Shown here: piece by piece, positions 9,492-16,767 of the stretch | How the letters are laid out: each line of letters begins with the position of its first letter | Numbering within the stretch: position 1 is the first letter of the stretch | Assembly: GCA_009782285.1 (NCBI GenBank) | Contig: WRJK01000021.1 | Span: 1 to 35,494, forward strand | Source: Clostridiales bacterium | GTDB taxonomy: Bacteria > Bacillota > Clostridia > Peptostreptococcales > Anaerovoracaceae | Reading direction: 5' to 3' | Length of the DNA stretch: 35,494 bases | Translations under genes and position numbers: made by a program | Notes under the pieces: model-generated | Told to the model about the DNA's origin: nothing | Databases searched by the model: none | The model's input: the letters and a program-made list of their open reading frames with translations, nothing else

Positions 9492-10370
9492 CTAGTACCC
9501 CCAGTCCACTCGGCTGGCGCGCTGCTGCACAAGGGTAACGATCATGATGATGGCAAAGAGCACCAGCGCGATCGCGGAGGCGTAGCCCATGTCCTTGGCT
9601 TGAAACGCCGTCTTGTAGATGTAATAGGTGAGCACGTTCCCTGCTTGGTTTGGCCCACCTGTCCTCCCTGCAAGCACTTGGAACTGCGCAAACATCTGGA
9701 AATGCGAAATCAGCGTCATTGCGACGACGAAGCTCATTGTCCTGCCTAAAAGCGGCAGAGTAATGAAGAAAAACTTCTTGAGCGCGTTTGTGCCGTCCAT
9801 CTCGGCTGCTTCATAAAAATCGGACGGGATGCCGTCCATGCCCGCCGAAAGCAGGATGATGTTGTAGCCCATGTCAGCCCACAGGGTAAACAGAATGATC
9901 GCCGGCATGACGAAAGCAGGCGTGCCCAGCCAGTTGACAGCGGGTATGTGCAGGACATTTTCCAGAAAGCTGTTGACAAGCCCGTATTTTGGCGAATACA
10001 GGCCTCTCCAGACTGTGCTGGACGCCACGAGGGGCGCAACGCATGGCATGAAAAACAGCACCCTGAACAGGCTCCGCAATTTGCTCCATCTCAGCGATGT
10101 GATCAGCGCCGATAAAAAGAGGCAGACTGTGATGTTCAGAGCCACTGTGACGAACACAAACATAAGCGTATTCTTAAAGGATTTAATAAACGTCGCGTCG
10201 CTAAAAAGCTTGACGAAATTCGAAAGCCCAATGAAAGAGTTCCCTGAGCGCAGCGGGTTGTAGTCAAAGGTTGCAATTACAAACCCGCCTGCGATCGGCA
10301 AAACCATAAAGACTGTGAACAATATGACGATTGGCAGCAGCACAACCCAAACGAACCATTTGCTCTTCAA
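9492..10370 (-). CDS. Sugar ABC transporter permease (MsmF/MalF type)
   Basis: A 292-residue permease, partner of the downstream MalG-type protein. It has six hydrophobic segments and the EAA loop EAAEMDGTNALKKFFFITLP. The first helix (about 6-28), the pattern VLPIAGGFVIATFDYN and the C-terminal VQQRASRVDWGY are typical of MsmF/UgpA-like subunits. It starts with TTG at 10370 behind a run of G residues (GGGGGG) that serves as the ribosome-binding site. It lies 25 bases after the binding-protein gene. The substrate is inferred from the linked GH4 enzyme, not from the permease itself. Confidence 0.92.
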   Translation of the reverse strand: MKSKWFVWVVLLPIVILFTVFMVLPIAGGFVIATFDYNPLRSGNSFIGLSNFVKLFSDATFIKSFKNTLMFVFVTVALNITVCLFLSALITSLRWSKLRSLFRVLFFMPCVAPLVASSTVWRGLYSPKYGLVNSFLENVLHIPAVNWLGTPAFVMPAIILFTLWADMGYNIILLSAGMDGIPSDFYEAAEMDGTNALKKFFFITLPLLGRTMSFVVAMTLISHFQMFAQFQVLAGRTGGPNQAGNVLTYYIYKTAFQAKDMGYASAIALVLFAIIMIVTLVQQRASRVDWGY

Positions 10371-10395
10371 CGCCGTCCCCCCCTGCGCAGCGCGG

Positions 10396-11673
10396 TTATT
10401 CTGCGTTCAGCATGTCGTCAAGGCCTTTGACGGCATCAGCGACGGATATGCCGCTGTTGATGATATCCACGTACATGTCGCTCACTGCTTCCTTGAGCGT
10501 GTCGGTGTTAAAATAGCCTATGAACACCCCTCCGTCCAAAATGTCCACCAAGGGCGCCAAGTACGGCATCGCATCCAAAAGCTCCGGTTCGTGGGATATG
10601 GACTTGACTGGCGGGATCATGCCGCAGGCAATATTGTAATCAAGCAGCCTTTCTTTTTCAAGCCAAAACTCGACGAATTTCCATGCGGCTTCCTGGTTTG
10701 CTGAAGCTGCATTAACGGCAAGCCCCCAGCCCGTCTCAGCCGCGAAGAGCTTTTGGTTGCCATAAAATGGCATGGCGACGTATTCGAAATCCTCGCCGTA
10801 CACTTGGCCGAACTCGTCCTCCCCTTCCGGAACCACCCAAGGCCCCCGGGGAACCATCAGCGTCTCGCCAAGGAAGAATTTATGGTAGGGTTCAAGTTCT
10901 TCTGCATTGGTGATGCCGTCAGTGTTGGTCATACGGTCTATTTTCACGTAGTCCACCAGTTTTTGCATAGTTTCTATGCCAGTGGGCGTCGCAAAGCTGA
11001 ATTTGCCGCCGTCCATGTACTGGCCGCCTGATGAAAGGATCATCGAAAGCCATATGTAGGTCAGCGCGTCCCAAGCCGGGAAATCAAAGCCCCGCAACTC
11101 GAAATTCACGCCTCTGGCTTCGCTGTTCTCCCTTGCTATCCTGATCATTTCATCCCATGTCGTTGGGTAAGAAAGGCCAAGTTCCGCAAATTTGGGGACC
11201 GAGACGAGCATGCCGCCGTATTCGATGTTGAATTCTAGCGGTACGCCGTAGCACTTCCCCTCGTATTCGAAGGCGCCCAGCACCGGAGCGTAGCTGTCGG
11301 CCCTGAGTTCGGCCACAAAATCGTCCGGAACCGGCGAAAACGCACCTGTACTGGCGAAATCAACTGCCCAGCCGCCCCACAAGCTGTAAATGTCCGCCCC
11401 TCCGCTTTTGCTGATGAGAGACGTTTGCGTCTTCGACTCGAAGTCGTCATACGGAAATGATTCTTGCTTGATCTTGATCCCAGGGTTTGCCGCCATGAAT
11501 TCATTGATTATCACGTCCTGCGCTTCGTTCCATCCCGTTTCCTGGTGAGACCAGAATGTCAGGGTTATGTCACCATTTTGCGCAACGCCGTCGACTGGCT
11601 CGGTTCCTCCGCACCCTGCCAAAAGCGACAAGGCCAGCAAGGCTGCAAGCGTTGTTGAAAAAACTCTTCTCAT
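10396..11673 (-). CDS. Extracellular sugar-binding lipoprotein of the ABC transporter
   Basis: A 425-residue family 1 solute-binding protein. The N-terminus MRRVFSTTLAALLALSLLAGC is a lipoprotein signal with lipobox LAGC, so C21 would be lipidated and the protein held on the outer face of the membrane. Family features include ITLTFWSHQETGWNEA near the mature N-terminus, IINEFMAANPGIKIK, and late ETGWGLAVNAASANQEAAWKF. A GGAGG site precedes the ATG. Only 19 bases separate it from the upstream HD-GYP gene, so there is no room for a separate promoter and the transporter is probably transcribed from the promoter at 14273-14301. Alpha-galactosides are the likely ligands because of the melA gene in the same operon. 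Confidence 0.93.
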   Translation of the reverse strand: MRRVFSTTLAALLALSLLAGCGGTEPVDGVAQNGDITLTFWSHQETGWNEAQDVIINEFMAANPGIKIKQESFPYDDFESKTQTSLISKSGGADIYSLWGGWAVDFASTGAFSPVPDDFVAELRADSYAPVLGAFEYEGKCYGVPLEFNIEYGGMLVSVPKFAELGLSYPTTWDEMIRIARENSEARGVNFELRGFDFPAWDALTYIWLSMILSSGGQYMDGGKFSFATPTGIETMQKLVDYVKIDRMTNTDGITNAEELEPYHKFFLGETLMVPRGPWVVPEGEDEFGQVYGEDFEYVAMPFYGNQKLFAAETGWGLAVNAASANQEAAWKFVEFWLEKERLLDYNIACGMIPPVKSISHEPELLDAMPYLAPLVDILDGGVFIGYFNTDTLKEAVSDMYVDIINSGISVADAVKGLDDMLNAE

Positions 11674-11692
11674 AGTGTGTTACCTCCTGATA

Positions 11693-12958
11693 CTATTTTT
11701 GCTTGCTTAAGGAAAAGGCGTAAAAGGCATTGTATTCCTGCAGCTCTTCTTCCTGTGCTTTCATTCGGACATCATTGACGCGGGCGAAGTTTTCTTTTAC
11801 GACTTCTACGGTCCCTTTGTCTATACCCCCGTCTTCCACCATTTTCGACAATATCTCAATCGCTTTTTCGCCGTCCATCCCTTTGCGGTACGGCCTGTCT
11901 TCTGTTATGGCTGTGACAATATCGGCAACAGCCATGATGCGGGACAGCTTGGAGAAGTTTTCGCCCCTTACGTGGAACGGGTAACCATTTCCGTCCAGCC
12001 TTTCGTGATGGCTTGCCGCCCACATGGCAATCTGCTCAAAGCCTTTTATCCTGTTCAGTATAGCATAAGTGAAATAAGGGTGCTTCCTCATTTCGTTGAA
12101 CTCTTCATGGTTCAGCGCACCGTTTTTTTCCAAAATGTCGTTGGATATGGCAAGCTTCCCTATGTCGTGCAGGTAGCCTGCGATTTTCATCAGTTTGCAT
12201 TCTCTTTCGGAAAACCCGTGAATGCCGGTCAGCTCAAAGGCAACTGCCGCAACGCCGCTGGAATGTGTCGAGGTAAACCTGCTCCTGAAGTCGATGATTT
12301 GAGAAATGACTTTCGCAAGGCTTAAAAGCGCGTCCAAGCCCAGTATCTGCGCAGGGAACTGCATTCTGTCCAGCAGGATGTTGTTGATCGGAAGAAAGCA
12401 AGTTTCAATCCAAAAATACTCTTTTTTTGCGACCCTCCTGAATGCAGCCAAGGTGTCCGGGTGAAAAATTGCCCGGTTGTGGTCGATTTTTTCAATTATT
12501 CCTGGGACTTGCCCTAAAATCTCGTTGCGCTTGTCTATGATAATTGACACTCTGTCTGCCAGATGGACGATGTAGCTGCCAATCGGCGCATCGTTTGAGT
12601 CTTTGTCAAAATGCGCATGGTGCTGCCTTATCAGCAGGGCGGCATTGTGAAAAGGTTCAAAGTTCCGCAGGAGCTTGAACCCCATCTCAGGGTGCTTGTT
12701 GTAGTCGTTGTCGTTGAACAGCGCGAATACGACATGCAGCCGCTCTTCGCATGTAAACGCGCCAATATCATGCAGTATTGCCGCAAGGACGATGTCGTTT
12801 ATCTCTTCGTCCGGCAGGTTCATCTCCTTTGCGATGTGATATGAAATATAAGCAACTTTTTTATGGTGGTCATTCAATTCTGCTGAAACAAGGTCTATCG
12901 CTTCCGATATGCCTGTTGCAATTTCAAAAACTGAAAATGCGTCTTCTTTCACTATCAT
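11693..12958 (-). CDS. Dual HD-domain protein with C-terminal HD-GYP (c-di-GMP phosphodiesterase-like), copy 1
   Basis: A 421-residue cytoplasmic protein with two HD-type domains. The N-terminal HD (about 25-125) has DHHKKVAYISY and AAILHDIGAF. The C-terminal HD-GYP (about 225-400) has THSSGVAAVAFEL, YLHDIGKLAI, SHHERLDGNGYPFH and MAVADIVTAITEDRPYR. The HDIG and GYP signatures are intact, so c-di-GMP hydrolysis (or 3'3'-cGAMP hydrolysis in some relatives) is plausible. There is no receiver, transmembrane or sensor domain; the N-terminal HD may act as the sensory or regulatory part. It lies between its paralogue (12 bases upstream) and the sugar-binding protein (19 bases downstream). The biochemical activity is inferred only from family motifs. 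Confidence 0.87.
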   Translation of the reverse strand: MIVKEDAFSVFEIATGISEAIDLVSAELNDHHKKVAYISYHIAKEMNLPDEEINDIVLAAILHDIGAFTCEERLHVVFALFNDNDYNKHPEMGFKLLRNFEPFHNAALLIRQHHAHFDKDSNDAPIGSYIVHLADRVSIIIDKRNEILGQVPGIIEKIDHNRAIFHPDTLAAFRRVAKKEYFWIETCFLPINNILLDRMQFPAQILGLDALLSLAKVISQIIDFRSRFTSTHSSGVAAVAFELTGIHGFSERECKLMKIAGYLHDIGKLAISNDILEKNGALNHEEFNEMRKHPYFTYAILNRIKGFEQIAMWAASHHERLDGNGYPFHVRGENFSKLSRIMAVADIVTAITEDRPYRKGMDGEKAIEILSKMVEDGGIDKGTVEVVKENFARVNDVRMKAQEEELQEYNAFYAFSLSKQK

Positions 12959-12970
12959 GATTTATCCCTC

Positions 12971-14236
12971 TTATGGTTTTTCGTTTAGTTTTGGCAAATC
13001 GTAATAATCCGCGTATTCCTGCAGGGCTGCCTGCTGCGCCGCGTTGCGGACCTCGTTGATGCGCACGAAATTTTCTTTTGCAATTTCCACAGTCCACTTG
13101 TCAATCCCACCGTCCGCAACCAAGCCGGACAGTATTTCTATGGCTGCCTCGCTGCTCATGCCGGGACGGTACGGCCTGTCTTCTGTTATTGCGGTCACAA
13201 TATCTGCAACAGCCATGATCCGCGCCAGTTTAGAAAAGTTCTCCCCCTTTACGTGGAACGGGTACCCTTCCCCGTCCAGCCTTTCGTGGTGGCATGCCGC
13301 CCACATGGCAATCTGCTCAAAGCCTTTGATCCGGCTCAATATGACATAGGTGAAATATGGGTGCTTCCTCATCTCGTTGTATTCTTCATGGTTCAAGACC
13401 CCGTTTTTTTCCAGAATGTCGTTTGATATGGCTAGCTTCCCAATGTCGTGCAGGAAGCCTGCAATCTCCATCAGCTTGCATTCTTGCTCGGAAAACCCTG
13501 AGATGGCCGCCAGTTCCAAGGCGACTGCTGCAACGCCGCTTGAATGGGTCGCTGTGAACCTGCTCCTGAAGTCGATTATCTGCGACAATACCTTTGCCAG
13601 GCCCAAAAGCGTGTCCATTTCAATCAGTTTTTGCGGGAATTGAATCCTTTCCGGCAGTAGGTTCCCTACCGGGAACAGCCAAGTTTCAATCCAGAAATAC
13701 TCCATCTTTGCTATTTTCCGAAGGGCTGCAAGGGTGTCGGGGTGGAAAATCGATTCGTTTTTCTCCATGTTTTTCATTATGTCTGGAATCTGTTCCAGTA
13801 TCTCGCGCTTCTTGTCGAACAAAATAGCCAACCTGTCTGCCAAGTGGATTATATAGCTGCCAATCGGCACTCCGCCCGGCGACTTGTCAAAATGCTTGTG
13901 GTGGTGCCTTATCAGTAGGGCAGCGTCGGCAAAAGGCTCGAAATTCCGCAGAAGCTTGTACCCCATTTCTGGGTGGTTGTTCAAACCGCTGTCTTCAAAC
14001 AGCGAAAACATCGCTTGGAAACGTTCCTCGCAAGTGAACGCGCCGATGTCGTGCAGAATGGCCGCCAAAACGATGTCCTTGGTGTCTTTGTCCGGCAGGT
14101 TCATTTCTTTCGCAATGCTGTAGGAAATGTATGCCACTTTTTTGTGGTGATCGTTCAATTCAGGAGATACTAGGTCAATTGCTTCGGATATGCCTGAAGC
14201 AAAATCGAAAATTGAAAACATTTCTTCCTTAACCAT
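12971..14236 (-). CDS. Dual HD-domain protein with C-terminal HD-GYP, copy 2
   Basis: A 421-residue paralogue of the downstream gene with the same architecture: N-terminal HD (H30/H31, H62, D63 in LHDIGAF) and C-terminal HD-GYP (HDIG 263-266, HHERLDGEGYP with GYP 324-326). The proteins are similar over their full length, so this is a tandem duplication followed by divergence. They differ most at the C-terminal tail and in the middle (about 180-205). An in-frame GTG at 14245 exists, but the ATG at 14236 is chosen because AGGTG lies seven bases upstream and the resulting N-terminus MVKEEMFSIF aligns with MIVKEDAFSV of the copy. It is the first gene of the operon behind a strong promoter. Confidence 0.87.
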   Translation of the reverse strand: MVKEEMFSIFDFASGISEAIDLVSPELNDHHKKVAYISYSIAKEMNLPDKDTKDIVLAAILHDIGAFTCEERFQAMFSLFEDSGLNNHPEMGYKLLRNFEPFADAALLIRHHHKHFDKSPGGVPIGSYIIHLADRLAILFDKKREILEQIPDIMKNMEKNESIFHPDTLAALRKIAKMEYFWIETWLFPVGNLLPERIQFPQKLIEMDTLLGLAKVLSQIIDFRSRFTATHSSGVAAVALELAAISGFSEQECKLMEIAGFLHDIGKLAISNDILEKNGVLNHEEYNEMRKHPYFTYVILSRIKGFEQIAMWAACHHERLDGEGYPFHVKGENFSKLARIMAVADIVTAITEDRPYRPGMSSEAAIEILSGLVADGGIDKWTVEIAKENFVRINEVRNAAQQAALQEYADYYDLPKLNEKP

Positions 14237-14272
14237 AAACAACACCTCGCCTCTGACCCGTTACTGGAAAAT

Positions 14273-14301
14273 ATTATAGCATTAAACTGTAGATTTTTCA
14301 A
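14273..14301 (-). promoter_or_regulatory. Strong sigma-A promoter of the HD-GYP / alpha-galactoside operon
   Basis: The minus strand has TTGAAA (14296-14301), a 17-base spacer and TATAAT (14273-14278). The spacer ends TGC, giving an extended -10. It is about 37 bases upstream of the ATG at 14236. It is the only clear promoter upstream of the sugar genes, which suggests joint transcription of both HD-GYP genes, the transporter and melA. Confidence 0.75.
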
Positions 14302-14318
14302 CATGTAAACATGTAAAC
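14302..14318 (-). promoter_or_regulatory. Palindrome / direct repeat next to the -35 box (possible operator)
   Basis: Immediately upstream of the -35 hexamer lies CATGT-AA-ACATG (14302-14313), a 5-2-5 inverted repeat that overlaps two tandem copies of ATGTAAAC (14303-14318). The position suits an activator or repressor site for the HD-GYP/sugar operon. No regulator gene is visible next to it, so the function is a guess. Confidence 0.4.
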
Positions 14319-14326
14319 CAAATAAT

Positions 14327-14350
14327 AAATGTCGCTTTTCAGCGACATTT
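14327..14350 (-). terminator. Hairpin after rpsR (probable terminator)
   Basis: A perfect 10-base stem, AAATGTCGCT / AGCGACATTT, with a four-base loop lies 53 bases after the rpsR stop and upstream of the HD-GYP promoter. On the minus strand it is followed by ATTATTTGG, a poor U-run, so termination may be partial. It separates the ribosomal operon from the HD-GYP operon. Confidence 0.6.
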
Positions 14351-14402
14351 ACCATTTTTATATTTTGCATGGTTTCGTCAATCGGCCTTGTCGATTCTCT
14401 TG

Positions 14403-14636
14403 TCAGTCTGCAGTATAGGGCAGAAGCGCCACGATCCTGGCTCTTTTAATTGCCCCTGTCACCTGCCTTTGGTGCATTGCACAGGTCCCGGTGATCCTTT
14501 TGGGAAGTATTTTCCCTTTGTCCGTAATGTATTTCCTGAGTTTTTCTACATCTTTGTAGTCGATCGTCTCTGTTTTGTCAGCGCAGAACTGGCACACCTT
14601 TTTTCTCCTGATGCCCCCGCGTTTTTTATCAATCAT
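14403..14636 (-). CDS. rpsR: 30S ribosomal protein bS18
   Basis: A 77-residue S18 protein with the typical core [23 protein letters not shown] (residues about 25-47) and [20 protein letters not shown]. It carries a CxxC pair near the N-terminus (KKVCQFCAD). Together with the later Cys in TCAMHQ this resembles the zinc-binding (C+) form of bS18. It is the last gene of rpsF-ssb-rpsR, 48 bases after ssb. S18 forms a complex with S6, encoded by the first gene of the operon. Confidence 0.98.
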   Translation of the reverse strand: MIDKKRGGIRRKKVCQFCADKTETIDYKDVEKLRKYITDKGKILPKRITGTCAMHQRQVTGAIKRARIVALLPYTAD

Positions 14637-14684
14637 GCTGATAAGCCTCCTTTTTGTTTTTTTGGTTCGTTTGCCTGTATGCTT

Positions 14685-15083
14685 CTAGAACGGGACATCG
14701 TCGTCCTCAAGGGCTTGGAACCCTTCCGGGATGTCCGGCAGCTGCCTTGCGGGAGCCTCGCCCTTGTCGCCCCAGTCTAAAAATTCCACCCGGTCGGCGA
14801 CAACGTCAGTTGTGTAGACTGTTGCGCCTTCCTTGTTCTTGTAGCTTCCTGTTTGCAGCCTGCCTTGGACGCAGACCTGCCTTCCTTTGGCTAGATACCT
14901 TTCGCAGGTCTCTGCTTGTTTGCCGAAAACAGTGATCCTCGGAAAATCCGTCTGTTTTTCTTTGCCGGCTTTCTGAATCCTGTCTATCGCTATTGTGAAC
15001 GTAGCAACGGCCATCTGGGAATCTGTCGTGTACCTCACTTCAGGATCCCTTGTGAGCCTCCCAATAAGTATTACGCTATTCAT
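14685..15083 (-). CDS. ssb: Single-stranded DNA-binding protein
   Basis: A 132-residue SSB with an OB fold starting MNSVILIGRLTRDPEVRYT, the core VCVQGRLQTGSYKNKEG, and the canonical acidic C-terminal tail ending DDDVPF that recruits partner proteins. The linker between fold and tail is short (about 20 residues), giving a compact SSB. An in-frame ATG at 15119 would prefix a Lys-rich MTTSRKKKKGKE that overlaps rpsF. The start at 15083 is preferred because family members begin MN-VxLIGRL, and an AAGGG sequence lies upstream. It is encoded between rpsF and rpsR as in most Firmicutes. Confidence 0.96.
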   Translation of the reverse strand: MNSVILIGRLTRDPEVRYTTDSQMAVATFTIAIDRIQKAGKEKQTDFPRITVFGKQAETCERYLAKGRQVCVQGRLQTGSYKNKEGATVYTTDVVADRVEFLDWGDKGEAPARQLPDIPEGFQALEDDDVPF

Positions 15084-15105
15084 CTCTTTACCCTTTTTCT
15101 TCTTT

Positions 15106-15393
15106 CTACTTGTCGTCAATATTAATGATCATATGCCTGATGACGTTGTCGTGAATCTTAAGCCTTCTGTCGAGCTCTTTTGGGAAATCCACATCTGACT
15201 TGAACTGAACCAGCACGTAATACCCTTCGTTTTTCTTTCGAATGGGATACGCCAGCTTCCTCGTCCCCCAGATGTCAGCTCTGGTAATTTCACCGTTGTC
15301 GGCTATGATGCCTTTGACGGTGTCTACCACTTGCTCTTTAGCGGAATCCTCCAAAGCAGCTTCGATGATGAACATCAATTCGTAATTGGTCAT
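15106..15393 (-). CDS. rpsF: 30S ribosomal protein bS6
   Basis: A 95-residue S6 protein starting MTNYELMFIIEAAL, with the family segment WGTRKLAYPIRKKNEGYYVL and FKSDVDFPKELDRRLKIHDNVIRH. It lacks the acidic C-terminal extension seen in Enterobacteria, as is usual in Firmicutes. A near-perfect GGGAGGTG site precedes the ATG at 15393. It is the first gene of rpsF-ssb-rpsR, read divergently from the lipoyl E2 operon. Confidence 0.98.
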   Translation of the reverse strand: MTNYELMFIIEAALEDSAKEQVVDTVKGIIADNGEITRADIWGTRKLAYPIRKKNEGYYVLVQFKSDVDFPKELDRRLKIHDNVIRHMIINIDDK

Positions 15394-15463
15394 TTTTTCA
15401 CCTCCCTATGGACAAAATGGCGGCAGTCTCCCTGCCGCAGAGAGCATCTGTAAAATTCAATGC
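15394..15463 (-). promoter_or_regulatory. Structured leader of rpsF mRNA (possible S6:S18 autoregulatory element)
   Basis: The predicted 5' untranslated region, about 70 bases, contains GCGGCAG-ggaga-CTGCCGC (15420-15438), a perfect 7-base stem. It also contains an overlapping alternative stem, TCTCT...GGGAGA, that would compete for the same bases. A CCG trinucleotide is present in the downstream arm. Many bacteria carry a leader element in rpsF mRNA that binds the S6:S18 complex and displays CCG. The location fits this, but I cannot match the consensus fold by eye. Confidence 0.45.
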
Positions 15464-15469
15464 TTTTTC

Positions 15470-15497
15470 ATTATACTACACATTTGGGAAATTGCAA
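15470..15497 (-). promoter_or_regulatory. Promoter of rpsF-ssb-rpsR
   Basis: The minus strand has TTGCAA (15492-15497), a 16-base spacer and TATAAT (15470-15475), placing the start of transcription near 15463. It is the only good promoter between the divergent E2 gene and rpsF on this strand. Confidence 0.65.
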
Positions 15498-15544
15498 ATG
15501 GAAAATTTATTATATGGGCAGGGAGCGTATTTATGTTGAACGTA

Positions 15545-15573
15545 TGGACATTTCTAGCAGTTGGCGATATAAT
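15545..15573 (+). promoter_or_regulatory. Promoter of the lipoyl-dehydrogenase / hexitol-phosphate operon
   Basis: TGGACA (15545-15550), a 17-base spacer and a perfect TATAAT (15568-15573), ending 46 bases before the TTG start at 15620. The -35 box matches the consensus in five of six positions. The five following genes have gaps of at most 11 bases or overlap, so they probably form one transcript. Confidence 0.72.
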
Positions 15574-15619
15574 TTGATTTGTTGGCACCGAAGGCGGCAC
15601 AAAAATAGGGGGGAGCAAT

Positions 15620-16756
15620 TTGGCAAATCTTGTACTGATGCCTCAGCTGGGGATATCCGATGACAGCGCAGTCATTGCAAAATGGCATATCAAAGCAGGC
15701 GACACTGTAAAACGGGGGGACAGGCTGTTCTCCATCGAAACAGGCAAGGCAACCTTCGACGTCGAGTCGGAGCACGGTGGCACCGTGCTTGCCATGCTCG
15801 CGGAAGAAGGCGAAGAGAAGCCAGTCGGGGCTCCTGTCTGCGCCATAGGCGATGCTGGGGAGTTGTTTGAGGCAGTGGGCGACGATGGGCTGCCAGTGTC
15901 GCCCCGCGCACGGGCACTGGCAGAACGGGCTGGCATCAACCCCAAGCGGGCTGCTCCCACAGGCCCGGGAGGGCGAGTCATCGAGCGGGATGTGCTGAAG
16001 CTGCTGGACAATCAAGAAGATGCCGCTTTTTGCGGCGAGGCGGCTCATGCAAAAGATGTTGATGCCCCTCTTGGGTACACTGACAGGCCTCTTTCCAAAA
16101 TGCGGAAAATAATTGCGGAAAACATGACGGTTTCGCTTAGGAACACTGCACAGCTTACCCATACGGCTTCTTTCGACGCGGCTGCCATCATCGGATACCG
16201 CAAGCTTCTGAAGGCGGACCCGCTGCTTTCCGGCATTACGCTGACCGACATGGTCAGCTTTGCGGTGACCCGTACGCTCCCGCAGTTCCCGGAACTGAAC
16301 GCCCACCTCCACGGCGACACTATGCGCTGCTTTTCAGACGTTAACCTCGCCTGCGCGGTGGATACGGAACGCGGCCTCATGACCCCTGTCGTTTTTGGCG
16401 CGAGCAAGCTGACTCTGCTTGAAATGTCAAAACAGCTAAAAGGCCTTGCGGAAGCCTGCCGAAGGGGATCGATCGCCTCGGAACTGCTGACAGGGGGAAG
16501 CTTCACTGTTTCCAGCTTGGGGCAGTTTGGCATAGAGAGCTTCACTCCCATTCTCAACCCGCCCCAGACGGGCATCTTGGGAGTGAACGCCATAACAACA
16601 CGTGTCCGCGAGGAAAACGGGGCGATAAAAGCATATCCATGCATGGCGCTCTCGCTGACCTACGACCACCGCGCAATAGACGGCGCTCCGGCATCGAAGT
16701 TCCTGCAGGCGCTTTGCAGAAATCTGGAAGCGTTTACGTCATTGCTTGAAAAATAA
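15620..16756 (+). CDS. Dihydrolipoyl acyltransferase, E2 of a 2-oxoacid (acetoin-type) dehydrogenase complex
   Basis: A 378-residue E2. Residues 1-78 form one lipoyl domain with the modification lysine K43 in IETGKATFDVES (the usual form is ETDKA). Residues 93-128 are the peripheral subunit-binding domain (SPRARALAERAGI, GPGGRVIERDVL), and about 155-378 are the acyltransferase core with the catalytic YDHRAIDGAPASKFL. At 378 residues it is shorter than most E2s because the linkers are short. The start is TTG behind GGGGGGAG. The first gene of the operon, it precedes E3 by 11 bases. Together with E3 and E1 it forms a complete complex; the acyl group transferred cannot be read from the sequence. 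Confidence 0.9.
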   Translation: MANLVLMPQLGISDDSAVIAKWHIKAGDTVKRGDRLFSIETGKATFDVESEHGGTVLAMLAEEGEEKPVGAPVCAIGDAGELFEAVGDDGLPVSPRARALAERAGINPKRAAPTGPGGRVIERDVLKLLDNQEDAAFCGEAAHAKDVDAPLGYTDRPLSKMRKIIAENMTVSLRNTAQLTHTASFDAAAIIGYRKLLKADPLLSGITLTDMVSFAVTRTLPQFPELNAHLHGDTMRCFSDVNLACAVDTERGLMTPVVFGASKLTLLEMSKQLKGLAEACRRGSIASELLTGGSFTVSSLGQFGIESFTPILNPPQTGILGVNAITTRVREENGAIKAYPCMALSLTYDHRAIDGAPASKFLQALCRNLEAFTSLLEK

Positions 16757-16767
16757 GGAGGTGTGTT

